A stretch of DNA of 64,000 nt, taken from NCBI RefSeq assembly GCF_036588685.1, contig NC_086376.1, forward strand, positions 60,783,166-60,847,165, read 5' to 3'. The notes under the pieces were generated by a model that worked only from the letters and a program-made list of their open reading frames with translations, did no database searches and was not told where the DNA came from. Both the position numbers and the translations under genes were made by a program. Below, one piece after another: positions 34,785 to 46,446 of the stretch. The first letter of the stretch is position 1; every line of letters begins with the position of its first letter. The stretch is from Mytilus trossulus. Taxonomy: Eukaryota > Mollusca > Bivalvia > Mytilida > Mytilidae.

Positions 34785-34905
34785 ACCAAGTCAGGAATAT
34801 GACAGTTGATTTGATGTGTTTGTGTTTTCGATTTTTTCCTTTAATTAGGGACTTTCCGTTTTGAATTTTCCTCGGAGTTCAGTATTTTTGTGATTTAACT
34901 TTTCA
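34785..34905 (+). repeat. Repeat family D, 3' part
   Basis: accaagtcaggaatatgaca, 'gggactttccgttttgaatt', tcctcggagttcagtatttt, tgtgattt. Confidence 0.8.
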
Positions 34906-35202
34906 CTATTTAGCCTTCAACAATGTGCAAAACCCAAAAGGTCCTTTTGAAACAGAATATGAAAAAAAAATCAGATAAACAACGTCATAATTCAAACTTC
35001 AGAGGTGACGGAAAATCAATATGTCAGATGACATCTTCTGGATTAAAGGTTTCTGACTTTGGACAGGTGCATTAGTACTTATAGCCGATTTGACATGTAT
35101 GTGGGCGCTTCGGAAAGTAAGTATTACCAATCTTCAGATAATCAGAAAAGGAAACTATTTATTCCAAAATAAGCTTATTTACTTTATCACGTCATATTCC
35201 TA

Positions 35203-35487
35203 GTTCACACGTACATTTCATTCGAATTGAATTCGAATTGAATGCGAATCAAATTCACTAATCGGGTTCACACACTCTTCTTTTTTAATTCGAATTGATT
35301 CGAACAGGCTAATTCGCATTAACCAACCAATTTGCATTAGAAATCATTTTTTGTTGATACGAATTAAAATTTCACGTCGTTTGGACAGTCAAGCAAATTT
35401 CACGCGCATTGCATTTCGAATCATAATTTACGTTTGGACGTAAAACGTTTCGAATGCGAATTAAACTAATTCGAATTACGTGTGAAC
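35203..35487. mobile_element. Foldback/MITE element rich in GAATTCG motifs
   Basis: Ends gttcacacgta and (reversed) gttcacacgtaattcgaat; the interior is full of attcgaattgaattcgaat-type words on both strands and could fold on itself. No ORF. It resembles the 26193 element in having an inverted 'g.tcacac' terminus and low-complexity interior, but shares no longer sequence with it. Target duplication not clear. Confidence 0.7.
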
Positions 35488-36224
35488 GCAGCATACAAAT
35501 AATAAAGTTAATCAGAAACACTGCTCGTATTATTTTTCCGTGAAATTAGTAATAAATAGAAAATTCGCTGATTACAACTAAACATTTTGGGAATTGTTTC
35601 GGCATCAGGATCCTTATAATATAATGTTTATCTTAATCAAGGGGACTGAACACCTTACCTTGCTGATCTCTTCTTTATTCCATATGAGTTGGGTTCCTTC
35701 AAAGAAGCTAGATCAGTTAATTTTCTTTCCATAAACAATCCACATTTTTTTTATTAGGTTCCATAATAACCCAATCCAACAAATAAGAAAAAAACAGATA
35801 CGGCTTCATTGTTAGACTTATATCTCGAATTTGACATACACGGTCATCTCAGCACCAAAATCCATAACAAACGAGTCGATTTCAAATTTTAAATCAATTT
35901 CCCACGACATAGTAGCAAGATACCAACTTCACCTGCAAATAGGATATGCTCTTCCCAACTCACTCGATATCTAAGAGCTTGCAGCTAGCACCTAGACTGT
36001 ATACCTGTATATAGTCCGTATTTGGTATCCGGTTGTTGTTGCTCGGTACTTATACATCCTGGTAATGTGTTATTGTGGTTATATTTTATATTCTGGTCGT
36101 TCATTTTTGCTTATGACAATTTCTTTTGGACTTATTTGTTTTTATACTGATCAAAATTATAAACAATGTTGACTGCTGTACCAATATTTTTTCTATATTG
36201 TCACCCATTTTGTCTGTATGTTTT

Positions 36225-36370
36225 GTTCACACATTGTTGTCAATTTAATGGAATTGTATGCGACTGTCATACACGTGAGAGGTTTAGTTAGCTATAAAAC
36301 CAAAGAACTGTTCGTTTTTAATTTTCCTTGCAGTTTTGTGGTTTTGTTATTTTACATTGTATCAATATAA
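36225..36370 (+). repeat. Repeat family D, internally deleted
   Basis: 'tgttgtcaatttaatgga', 'gagaggtttagttagctata', then directly 'tttttaattttccttgcagttttgtggttttg'. The middle part is missing. 36370-37230 holds nothing I can name. Confidence 0.6.
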
Positions 36371-37230
36371 TAAATATTGTTAGAACCAGTTCTAGCATTC
36401 GAACAAATTATACCACATCAGTAAAAGTGTGAAGTGAAAATGTTCTTGTTCAATATCTAAATTGTGTTTTTTTTTCATTTTGTCTTCATTATGGATAGCG
36501 TAAAAACTGACGATATTGACTCTTTTTATTAGTAATATCAACTAGTTGATTTTCATTAAAGGATAGCGCCTAGATGAAACCAGAACCATCAAAATTTACT
36601 GTTATTCGAAAATAAAACGTTCTTTCCATAATCCGGTCGACTTTGTTTTTAATTATTTTACACATATTTATAATGATTGATTCGTAAACGAGGAAAAAAT
36701 GCAAAATCGAAATTAAGTATCTTGTTTAATACTCACAATATATCTTACAAAAAGGCAGTTCCATAGAACAATATCATATTTACAAAATGTAGATAGACTA
36801 TGTGAGTCTGTTACTGTATTTATGTCATTTAGTGTAAGCCGAGAACAGTGATTACGTACCGCTTTACTAATATTAACAAATATTTTATAAAGTTATAAGC
36901 GGGCACTGGAGTGGTCGAGAGTGACTACCAATATTCCCTGCATTCGTGTTACCGCTAGTTTCGATAGCAGTAGGTTGATGAAACATCATATAATTTGGCT
37001 ACACAATTCCTCAACTTTACATACATTTTGTTTGGTGATATACATTTTTACAAATCTAACTGTTTGAATACCTATGTCTATCCGTTTACTCGCAATACAT
37101 GCTTGGACATTAAATATAAATCGAAAGTCAACAAACAGCAGCACCATCATGACTGAAAGACAAACATCATTACATTGGAATACATGCAAAATCAGAGGTT
37201 TATTTTGTTTACAAAACTTTGAATTATTCG

Positions 37231-37440
37231 AAAAACTAAGGATTTTCTTACCCCAGGAGTACATTACCTTAGCCGTATTTGGCACAACTTTTTGGAATTT
37301 TGGGTCCTCAATGCTCTTCAACTTTGTATTTGTTTGGCTTTTTAACTTTTTTGATCTGAGCGTCACTGATGAGTCTTATGTAGACGAAACGCGCGTCTGG
37401 CGTATAAAATTATAATCCTGGTACTTTTGATAACTATTTA
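37231..37440 (+). mobile_element. Hammerhead-bearing element, subfamily A, well preserved
   Basis: Leader actaaggattttcttacccc, 'cattaccttagccgtatttg', gcacaactttttggaatttt, 'gggtcctcaatgctcttcaa', a ribozyme at 37360, tail taaaattataatcctggtac / ttttgataactattta. It ends 117 bases before the splice acceptor of the 37612 gene, so it probably lies in an intron of that gene, sense orientation. Confidence 0.9.
37360..37403 (+). ncRNA. Type I hammerhead ribozyme, subfamily A, predicted active
   Basis: Stem I GCGTCA / TGGCGT, core CTGATGA and GAAA, stem II GTCT-TATGT-AGAC, stem III AC-GCGC-GT, cleavage triplet GTC at 37395-37397. Confidence 0.9.
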
Positions 37441-37550
37441 CACTTACAATACATCTACTTGATCCTTCATATTCTGATTGCTATTTGTTAAGAATTAGCA
37501 GTACCTTCATGTATGTTTTACAATATCACTCTAAGAATTAATTTACACTT

Positions 37551-37556
37551 TTTCAG
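37551..37556 (+). other. 3' splice site before the 37612 gene
   Basis: A tract aatttacactttttcag ends with AG at 37555-37556. The exon then runs 55 bases to the ATG at 37612. Confidence 0.6.
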
Positions 37557-37611
37557 AGAGAACTGTCACAGATTTAGATGAAAGTTGAACCGAATGTCAT
37601 AGAAATTGAAA

Positions 37612-37998
37612 ATGTCCAATGAAAATATAAAAACACATACAATAGCAAATAGTACCCGGACTGAAGTTGACGGTAAGACATATGAAAACATTTCAACCGT
37701 CAATACAAGCGGAGAAATGACCAACGGGCAACCCGAAAGAAGAAAATCGTTGGACCACACGAAAGATGCACTGGTGAGACCGAAGAGAAAAACATCCCTG
37801 GACCATACATGGGAACCTCAGAGTCAAGTAGACATTGATGTGCGCATATGCAAAGCATTATGTAAAAACGAGGAAAACAAATTTATGAATATGGATAGAA
37901 TGTTTGATAGACAAAAACATGAAGCTATAAAATCACAAGATTTTGCTATGTCAAAATATCATAAGAAATTGGAACGATATAAAAAGGCCAAAAGTTAA
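37612..37998 (+). CDS. Hydrophilic 128-aa protein of unknown function
   Basis: The ORF from ATG 37612 to TAA 37998 is the best non-GPCR single-exon coding candidate. No signal peptide or membrane segment, so presumably cytoplasmic or nuclear. The N-terminal 40 residues are Thr/Asn/Ser-rich and look disordered. A repeated motif follows: RRKSLDHT at 43-50 and KRKTSLDHT at 58-66, each with a basic patch before Ser and so a plausible basophilic-kinase site. The C-terminal half (DVRICKALCKNEENKF .. MFDRQKHEAIK .. YHKKLERYKK) is charged and predicted helical. The splice acceptor at 37555 shows an earlier untranslated or short-coding exon. A shorter reading is possible from internal Met36. AATAAA occurs at 38386-38391 and 38394-38399. 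I do not recognise the family; biased composition and context make it likely real. Confidence 0.65.
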   Translation: MSNENIKTHTIANSTRTEVDGKTYENISTVNTSGEMTNGQPERRKSLDHTKDALVRPKRKTSLDHTWEPQSQVDIDVRICKALCKNEENKFMNMDRMFDRQKHEAIKSQDFAMSKYHKKLERYKKAKS

Positions 37999-38394
37999 AA
38001 GGAAAAGCGTCGTTTGAATATGTTTCAACCAAACATAACTCATTACCTGTTGATTTGTTATTTTACTTCCTTATTGATATTCAAATGATATTATAACATG
38101 CAATTGTTATCACATAAAGAGATGTCAATGTCCACATGAATTGGGTAAATTGAATTAACTCATGAATATTCAGTCATTACTGTATGGTCCTCGTTGATTG
38201 AAAAGGTCAGCTTAACATAGTCGCTCAAAATGTAAAGCATGTTTGTTTCAAATGTTATTCAATGCATGTTATAATTAAGCGTGAAACAATTTATCAGGAT
38301 GCTTTTGCATATTATTCAGTTAGATAAATCGTTTTAAAAGCACCAATTCTATTCTTCAAGTGTCTCTGAAAGTACATGTAGGCCAAATAAATGA

Positions 38395-38640
38395 ATAAAG
38401 AAAAAGCAAAAGTAGTATACCGCTGTTGAAAAGTAATGAATAGTTTTAGAAAAAACAATCTGGGTTTCAAACTAAAACCGAGGGATGAGATCATCTATAA
38501 GAGAAAAATTACGGAACAACAGAAACACTTAAGTGCAACAAAAACAAACGACAATATAAATGGAAGCGAACTATTTGTTAACAGCTGCCATTTTCCTCAC
38601 TTGGTACACGACATTTTAAATCTTGTTTAATGGTGAGCCT
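38395..38640 (-). repeat. Repeat family E, reversed copy
   Basis: gtagtataccgctgttgaaa, 'atctgggtttcaaactaaaaccgaggg', 'acagctgccattttcctcac', 'ttggtacacgacatttta'. The AATAAA at 38394 belongs to the repeat edge and may serve as the poly(A) signal of the gene upstream. Confidence 0.75.
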
Positions 38641-38896
38641 AACTTTCCGTTCGTACGGCAATACATGTATTTAACAATTTAGCTTAACACTGGATGACAG
38701 AAGCACAAACAATCATAAGAACTCTCAGCACAAAAACTAAACGCAAAATAAACAATATAATTGTTGTAACAACTATATTTTTTTTTGTGTTTTGTAATAA
38801 AAGAACCAAGGAAACGGATACTGTTATCATAACCAAAATAAAAATGCTCATGTTGCTCAGTCTGGTTTTCTTGTTTTGTCGACTTTGTTGGTCTTT

Positions 38897-38940
38897 CGGT
38901 TTTTTTTTGTTGTTTTTTTTTTGGAGGGGGGGGGGGTGTT
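38897..38940. repeat. Low-complexity T-run / G-run
   Basis: A T-rich tract is followed by ggaggggggggggg (about 38923-38937). An assembly or sequencing weak spot. Confidence 0.8.
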
Positions 38941-39589
38941 GGTTTTTTATATTGTTATTTCCTTACTGTTATTGAGTGTTGGATCTCTTCTTGTAGCTTC
39001 CGCCGCTTTTTCTATATACAAATAAACTAGCAGTATACAAGTTTGAATTCTGTTACAACTTCTCCTTACTACGATGTTTTTATTTGTCTTATGTGGATAC
39101 TTTTATGATATGTCATATTGACATCATACTGTTAAGTGCATATCTTGGGTATTTTACCTGGAATATAAAACGATATACTAGTACATATATCTATATTTGT
39201 GTGTTTTTAAAATGTTTAAAAACCTCATAAACAACGCGTACATACAAACCCTTCGCTAGCACTAGTAGAGAACACCAATATTTTTTACAATTTCTTGCAA
39301 TACAAGAGAGCGAACTGTTAAATGATAGTTTGCCCTTTTGGTTATTAAAATCATCTGGTACCAGTTTATATCTGACACAATGCTTTTAACTTATTCATGA
39401 AGATAGTATTGCTTTTATACATCATTTTGACATTTTAAACATGATCAAACAGGTTGTCATTGTATATTTATATATTACATATGAGTTACACCACTTAGTA
39501 TGCACCAAACATTTAAAAACAATAGTATTGAACTGAAAGTAAAATAAAAAAAATCAGCTTAGTTTGAGTCGCTCAGTAAAACAGGAGTA

Positions 39590-39675
39590 AAAGATACCAG
39601 AGGGACATTCAAAGTCATAGATCGACAATAAACTAACAACGTCATGGCTGAAAGAAAAAAACAGAATACGCAACA
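39590..39675 (+). repeat. Repeat family C, 5' part
   Basis: agataccagagggacattca, 'aataaactaacaacgtcatg', 'gctgaaagaaa'. Confidence 0.65.
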
Positions 39676-39994
39676 TAAAATTATCCCGATGTTCTAATAT
39701 CTATTATATAATACCGTTTAATTAGCCTTTACTGGGTGCTGGTATAACAATGGAGGTCCATAGGTATAAACTTTTGTTTTATCAAAGTAGGCAGTGCTTT
39801 ACATATTGATTTGTATTTTGTCTGTTTATAATTTAGTCAATTTGACTTGAACACGTTTTCAAGTCATTTGTTTTGGTATTGATGCTTTAGGATGCTATGT
39901 CTTGTTTTGTTCTTTCTGCAGCATAGACATATACACATTTTATTAGTATAATCATGGTGCCTCAATCATTCACAACTAAACAAACAGATTCATG

Positions 39995-40070
39995 ATAAAA
40001 TTGAGAATTGATTTTGGTTAATTTGTCAAAGAGACAACAACTCGACCATAGAGCAGACAACAGTACTCGT
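39995..40070 (-). repeat. Repeat family F, reversed fragment
   Basis: aaattgagaattgattttgg, 'gtcaaagagacaacaactcg', 'accatagagcagacaacag'. Confidence 0.7.
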
Positions 40071-40384
40071 TCGACCTCATCCATTTCGTAAATTCACTAC
40101 AGTTTGAAATCAGTTGTGAATTGTTCAGACTGTACATTAGTTGATGTTTACCCTCATATAAACATCATACTGAATTTTCTGACGTCTGGACAGTACTGAA
40201 TTATTTTATTTTTTATCAGTATAATATTTTTTTGTTTGATTTGTTTGATTTTCATAACTTCTTTTCTAAAACGGTAAAGATAAGTCCAGAAACACTTATC
40301 GTACACTCCAAAATCAGCTATTTTCAATACAAATATATTGTGTCTTCCTTTATATGGGTGGTTGTGTGTGTGTTGTTCAGTATA

Positions 40385-40635
40385 TAAACTCATCATAGAT
40401 ACCAGGACTAAATTTAGTATATACGTCAGACGCGCGTTTCGTCTACTAAAGACTCATCAGTGACGCTCGAATCCAAAAAAGTTTAAAATGCCAAATAATG
40501 TACGAAGTTGAAGAGCATTGAGAACCAAAATTCCTAAAAGTTTTGCCAAAGACAGCTAAGTTAATCTATGCCTGAGGTAGTTAAGCCTTAGTATTTCAAA
40601 AAATTCAAAAAATTGTAAACAGTAATGCAAGTTTT
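40385..40635 (-). mobile_element. Hammerhead-bearing element, subfamily B
   Basis: Reverse orientation: tail catcatagataccaggacta first, then the ribozyme (40423-40466), leader 'gaagttgaagagcattgaga', 'tatgcctgaggtag' and 'cttagtatttcaaaaaattc', up to 'aattgtaaacagtaa', the same leader start as in the dimer at 32385. Confidence 0.88.
40423..40466 (-). ncRNA. Type I hammerhead ribozyme, subfamily B, predicted active
   Basis: Minus strand: stem I GCGTCA / TGACGT (five Watson-Crick pairs plus one G-U, the best stem I in the window), CTGATGA, stem II GTCT-TTAGT-AGAC, GAAA, stem III AC-GCGC-GT, cleavage triplet GTC with the bond between 40429 and 40428. Confidence 0.9.
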
Positions 40636-41569
40636 ACTATGTTATTTCTTTTTATCACAATGTGGATTATTTCTGTAACTAAATTTTATTTATTTAAGCT
40701 AACTTACTGTATATTTGCTATATGATTGCACTGTACCTACATTCCTTATTTATTTCACTAATAAACAAATTTTCACATGAAACGTCCAATATAACTTAAA
40801 CAACTTTGAAAAGCCTAAAATATTAACATGAAAAGACAACTCATTTTCGTCTTTCGTCCTACTTTCAGATATATCGATTGGGATAAATCCGGTACTCTTA
40901 AGACTATTCAATAAAAAATTGTTCTGTCTATGTTCAGACTTTTCAGTAGTTCTTACTCGTCTGTACACATCAACAGCACAGTGATGCGTTCCAAAAGCTA
41001 CTAGACAGTATTAAATCAATTAAAAGCAAAATGTCGAAAAGCAGTGCCAGTGGATTCGTCTGAAATTTACTACTAATACTTAATATTTTAATGTTCAGGC
41101 TTTTCAAATGATGACAAAATCAAAATGAATGTTTAGAACTAAAATGTATTTACTAGTCTTTTGAAATATCGTTGCATAATAAACATAGATAATTAGGCAA
41201 ATTTTCGAAAAATTCATATGGTTTTATTTTGTAATGTGATGTTTTCTATTGATAAAAATATTACATTGCAAATAAGTGTCCGCAGTTTTTAAGATAACTT
41301 TATGGTAAACATTGATGTAGCATTATTAATAGACATAGGGTGCATATAGTTGGTTTGTTTTTTATGTTCTTATTGTTTATGCATATTGTTCGTGATGAAC
41401 CTAAATATGCATCAATTTTTTTCAATGTTTAATTACGTTTGTACATTTCTCTAGCTTTAGGATGAGCTTTTTATATGTGACCCTATGAAAAACTGGTTGT
41501 AAATTCATATAAATAACGGAGTTGAAAACCCAGATTTCATAACAGTCTGAAGCCGATTTTAATTTTAAT

Positions 41570-41732
41570 ATTTGGCACAACTTTTTGGAATTTTGGTTCC
41601 TCAATGCTCTGCAACTTTATACTTGTTTGGCTTTATAACTATTTTGATCTGAGCGTCACTGATGAGTCTTATGAGACGAAACGCACGTCTGGTGTATAAA
41701 ATTATAATCCAGGACCTTTGATTACCATTAAC
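41570..41732 (+). mobile_element. Hammerhead-bearing element, subfamily A, 5'-truncated
   Basis: Begins inside the leader at atttggcacaactttttgga and continues to the tail ataaaattataatccaggac / ctttgatta. 5' truncation is what reverse transcription from the 3' end would leave, but simple loss is also possible. Confidence 0.85.
41653..41695 (+). ncRNA. Type I hammerhead ribozyme, subfamily A, predicted active
   Basis: Stem I GCGTCA / TGGTGT (three G-U pairs, weaker), CTGATGA, stem II GTCT-TATG-AGAC with a tetraloop, GAAA, stem III AC-GCAC-GT, cleavage triplet GTC at 41687-41689. Confidence 0.8.
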
Positions 41733-42089
41733 ATATTTTATTTAATTTATTTAGAAAGTATTTAACAATCAACTGGCAGACCAAAGCCTATACACATCCT
41801 TCTTAGTACAAAACAACATGACTCATTTGCAATCATACAACATCTTCGTTTTTTATATGACAAATACTTTTGTACAACTACAATTTGAATTATAAGGGAA
41901 TTAACTCAAAGTATAAAAAAAAAAGCATCACAAAACCGATATCCAACAACGGTCATAAAATGAGGATGGTAAACGAATGCTTTAAAAGGTATACTAAAAC
42001 AAAACGAACTCCAATGCATATTTAAAAAGGTGCGAATCCCTAAAAACTCACACAATCAAAAGCTATCAAGCAATGTAACTACTGATAAA

Positions 42090-42510
42090 CAAATGCCATT
42101 TTCTTTACTTGGTACAGGCATTTTCCGATTGAACATTGTGGGATTAACCTAGTTTTATATCCAGCGCAACATCCCATTTGTATTACACTTGTTTAAGTTC
42201 CATTATATTGACATCCAAGCAACCCAATAAGACATAATTTTATGAGATTACTGTAACAATGAATGGAATCCAGTAGCCAAAACAATGAAAACAATACATT
42301 ATACATTTCATGCGTCCGAGGCACACAGCACAAACATACCACACAACTAACTTAACATTATGTGATATTATTAATATATTTACAGAAATCTTAATTGATA
42401 ATAAATAAATTAAAATCATAATAACCCAACAGTTGTTATCGATTCGTTTGATATGTTTTATCATTAGATTTTACCATTTGATTAAGAACTTTCCATTTTG
42501 AATTTTATAT
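42090..42510. repeat. Fragments of repeat families E (-) and D (+)
   Basis: 42095-42205: gccattttctttacttggta, 'ggattaacctagttttatatccagcgcaacatccc' (E, reversed). 42440-42510: 'cgtttgatatgttttatcat', aactttccattttgaatttt (D). Unassigned sequence between. Confidence 0.6.
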
Positions 42511-42869
42511 ACTTTATATACTTTATACTAGGTGATATAATTATAAAAAGTGTATCTAAATCAGTTGCTGAATGTCGATTTGATATCTTCCGTCTTTCAT
42601 CTACAATATTACAGATTTTGAGAGTTCATAAAATAAGTACTGTAAAGAACATGGTCGCTCTTGTTCACAAGATTTATTACTTGGATATGTTTATATGTAT
42701 TTCGTTTCCACTCTATATATATATTGATTATTTGACAATCAGATAAAAAATAAAATAACAAAAATACCGAACATCTAGGAACATTCTTTAAAAAAAACAA
42801 ACAAAAAAAACATTAAACATAAAACAAAAAACAAAAATTCCTCACTTTGTACATACATTTTTAGGGGTA

Positions 42870-43025
42870 GAAAATGGTGTATATACCTGGTTTTAAAACT
42901 AGCTGACTCTCACTTGTATGACCGTCACATAAAATTCCATTTTTTTCTACAACGATGTGTGAACAATACAAACAGACATATTGGGTAACAATTTCAAACA
43001 TATGGGTAAAGCAGTCAACATTTTG
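42870..43025 (-). repeat. Repeat family D, reversed 5' part
   Basis: agaaaatggtgtatatacct, ggttttaaaactagctgact, 'ctcacttgtatgaccgtcac', 'gatgtgtgaacaatacaaac', 'gcagtcaaca'. Confidence 0.7.
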
Positions 43026-43254
43026 TTATGATCCTGAACTACATTTTGTATATAATTTTTTTAGAAATTTACCAGTGACGTCATTTAAAGCGTCAATCTA
43101 TTTGTGTGATAGACAATAAGTGGTTATGTTGTGCTGTTTTTATCTGCTGCCCTAGGTTGTTTTACGTGTTATTTTTTTATTCTGTGGTATGTCCATTATA
43201 TGGTCATTTTTGTTTATATAAATTTACTATTTGTTAAAGTATGAATTATTCTAA

Positions 43255-43470
43255 ATACTGAGGATTTTCTTATCCCAGGCATATATAACCTTAGCCGTAT
43301 TTGGCACAACTTTTTTGAATTTGGGGTCATCAATGCTCTATAACTTTATACTTGTTTGGCTTTCTGGTTACTTTGATTTTATCGTCGCTAATGATTCTTA
43401 TGTAGATGTAATGCGCGTCTGGCGTATTAAAGTATTATTCTGGTGCCTTTGATAAACATTTACATGTCGA
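43255..43470 (+). mobile_element. Hammerhead-bearing element, subfamily A, decayed
   Basis: Leader gaggattttcttatcccagg, 'ccttagccgtatttggcaca', 'tcatcaatgctctataactt'; tail ttattctggtgcctttgata. The catalytic part is mutated. Confidence 0.8.
43382..43435 (+). ncRNA. Type I hammerhead relic, inactive
   Basis: The core reads CTAATGA (G5 lost) and GTAA instead of GAAA; stem II GATTCTTATGTAGATG is disrupted. GCGCGTC and TGGCGT survive. Confidence 0.75.
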
Positions 43471-43479
43471 AATATATTA

Positions 43480-43880
43480 TTGTATTGTTTGTTTTTGTAT
43501 TTGTCTGTCGTGAATGTTCATGTATTTATTTGTACTGCAATCCTGTTGTTCAATGTTGTCCTTTTAGTGTTATATTTAACAATGCAATAAAAGTGCGATG
43601 TTTGGCTAGCCATCAAAGCAGGTTCAACACATCATTTTTTTCTTAAAATGTCCTGTACCAAGTCAGGAAGATGGCAGTTGTTATGTTATAGTTCGGTTCT
43701 ATGTGTCTTACATTGTTGTTTGGGTTTTTCTAGCACTGTAGTATTTCTGTTGTTTCGTAGTTTTATTCTTATAGTTGATGAATGTTCCTCGTTTTTGGTT
43801 GGTAACCCGTTTTTTTTTCTCTCAATTGATTTATGACTTTCGAACAGCGGTATACTACTGTTGTCTTTCTTAATCATTTT
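43480..43880 (+). repeat. Repeat family E, fullest forward copy
   Basis: ttatttgtactgcaatcctg, 'ttagtgttatatttaacaat', 'gtttggctagccatcaaagc', aatgtcctgtaccaagtcag, 'ggtaacccgt', gactttcgaacagcggtata, ctactgttgtcttt. ORFs inside are repeat-derived. Confidence 0.8.
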
Positions 43881-44942
43881 AAAAACAAACAAAAAAGTAT
43901 ACCAACAAACAAAAAAGGCATATATAAAAAAACACCTTGGAAAATACGAGAGAAAATTACCATAGTACAATTTATATAAAATGCTGAATTAAACCTGGTT
44001 TTATAGCTAACCAAACGTTTTTACTGTACAATTTACCCAGTTTCAGTAAAACGGTGTTCTTAATTATTTTTCAAGCTTTATTTGCACTGCGTGATTATCT
44101 TTGCTTCTTTTATCGGTCTACTTATTTAGAGTGTAAGTTCTTAAACAGCAGTTTGCTTAAAGATGAGGACACATTATTAACTTCATATCGGTCATTGTTC
44201 TATTTTGTCGTTCAGTTGTTATCTATTGACATCTTATTTAATGAAACAATGTTTCCCTTTATTATTGAACAATAAACACTGCCCTTTCCTGGATCTTGAT
44301 ATTTATTTTTTAACGCGAAGCTTAATATCCCAATTTATGATAAGATATATTATTTTTCGTTTTCTATTGTTAATTTACAATTTTAGATGGTGACGTTCCC
44401 TTGGCACCATCTTATGGTGTTTATTTAGCTCAACTTGTTTGATTCGGTCGTGTATCATACAAAGCATTTGAATTCAACGAAAGAAATGTCTGTATTACTG
44501 AAAATGATTACACCAGTTTAGCAATTGTATGGCACTGTCCGGCTCCCACAACCAACTAAAGTCATATCGTATAGTAAGCTGTTTATAAAACTCAGATATT
44601 ACAACATATCTAACATAATTGTCTCGATTTATTCAACAAATTATAGAAACAAAAAATGAAAATAAATAAGGAATATTGCAACCAACAATGTATGTTCTTG
44701 ACTTGAGACAGCCTCATAAAAATGATTATGCATGTTCAAAACCTCTCCTAACATGGGAAAGTAGTGTACGTATTATTAGAACCAACCATAAACATTCAAA
44801 GAAATAAATTTATTTTGTTTGGGCTATTTCTGTTCGCTTAAAATATGGTTGAACTCGTTAAGAAAAGGCAGGCGATTTACTTTGACTTATCTCCCTTTTG
44901 CCAAGTAAAACAAGAATACACCTTATATTAAAAAAAAGATAG

Positions 44943-45248
44943 TCATATTAATGCCGCAACAAATAACAAATGAGCTAATGTTGGTAAATTTATTACATAA
45001 CTTTCTGTTTCAGTTGACTCCCATGCGTGCTTTTTGTGTTTATTTTTATATGCATATGACGAATTTCCTGTTTGTCTGCGTGCGATTGCAATTTTCAGGA
45101 TCAGTACTAATAAAGTGCAAATGATTTGTACTCTCTTGGTGCATATAATTGTAAATATAAATAATATTTTAACTAACCATAGTACAACAAATGCAGAAAT
45201 CGATGTTACAGTACATGATCTGAATATTTGTTCTTTCAAATGTGTCAA
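44943..45248 (-). other. Possible coding ORF in duplication copy 1 (hydrophobic, 101 codons)
   Basis: Opens at a non-ATG codon and encodes two hydrophobic segments (ISAFVVLWLVKILFIFTI and IICTLLVLILKIAIA) followed by a basic, polar stretch and a third hydrophobic end (LAHLLFVAALI). It could be an exon of a membrane protein. The opposite strand has an overlapping frame beginning behind an acceptor-like ctttctgtttcag (45001-45013). The four substitutions I count against copy 2 fall on third positions of both frames. No homologue recognised; weak. Confidence 0.25.
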
Positions 45249-46446
45249 AATGATTCTAGAATCAAAATCATGGAAATTAAAATATCAGTAAAAATTTAGT
45301 ATCAATAGAAAGTAAAAGATTTGTTCTGATAAATTATTTGTCAATGAAAGTATTAAAAAAAAACTGATAAAATATGATAGTACAATTTTGCTATACAGAA
45401 TCAATCAGCTAGATGAATTCTCTGTTTACAAAATATTTCCTTAGTATTAGAACATTAGAACAGCTTTTAATAATAGTAAAAAATCAAACCGTTTTTACAG
45501 CAAATTGAATAAGCATAACAAAAAATAAATTTTCAGCAGAAAATATTCGAACGAGAGAAGTTATGAAACAGGTCTAATAATGAAAGCACTAACAGGAGAG
45601 ACAAGAAACAAATGAATGTGAAAAGACAGGCAGTCGAACTGACAGACAGAAAAACATACGAAAACAAAGGGAAAATACAATATATCTCAGCTTTTCCAAT
45701 TGTAGAAAAATTACCAAATTTTAAGTAGCGTTCTTGACAAATAATTTTCTTATTATACATCAGCATTTCTATTCTAAATAGTAAACGTTAAATTAAAAGA
45801 AGCATAGATCACCCGGAAACTTGAGATTACTAAATAAGCTATGCGATTTTTAAAGTTCAAATCGTGTAGTAAAAAGAAAATAAAAAAAAACTGACCTCCG
45901 AGGATAATTCAAATGCGGAATTAATTGACAGTCGCATAATTTTTCATTAAATTGACAAAGATGTGAGACAAAAACAATAAAGGAATACAAACACTAACAG
46001 TTAATTTTAAGTTGGGAGTTTAGTACTTAAAGTATACATTTGTAACACTTGCAATTTCCACATTTACACAAGAAATTTAGTGTACGAAGTGTCGATGTCT
46101 TCAGAAAGGTGTTTCCTAACATTGTTTTTTTTTAAACACATTTCAAAATCTTCGTGCATTGGCTCAGTTGTTAAGCAATTTCGCTTTCGACAAAACCGTT
46201 TTATAAAAAAAAAATATTTTTATTAAAATGCAAATATGTTTGATTACTATTTCCTTAAATTGCAGTTTTGAAAAGAATAAGGAATAGTAGTTTTGATAAT
46301 ATTAAGAGAGAACAATTTCTTAATTTTTTTAACATAGTAATTTAAAAATTGATTAAAATTTGAAAAAAGTAATCAGGATGATTTGAGAATAGTGTAACTT
46401 TTGTTTTTTAATACGATTTGTAGTATTTTGTGAACTACTGTTTTTA

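Noticed and set aside
36986..37366. 126-codon minus-strand ORF
   Set aside because: It begins inside the hammerhead element's antisense strand and shows repeat-derived residues; no splice or domain support.
44054..44275. 73-codon ORF with YRSTYLECKFLN, repeated at 48007-48306
   Set aside because: The shared part is explained by the 4-kb duplication; its N-terminal ends differ because the ORF crosses the duplication boundary, and no motif is present.
46150..46200. Possible tRNA-derived SINE head (attggctcagttgttaagca)
   Set aside because: Resembles an A box only loosely, and I could not find a B box at the right distance or a cloverleaf.
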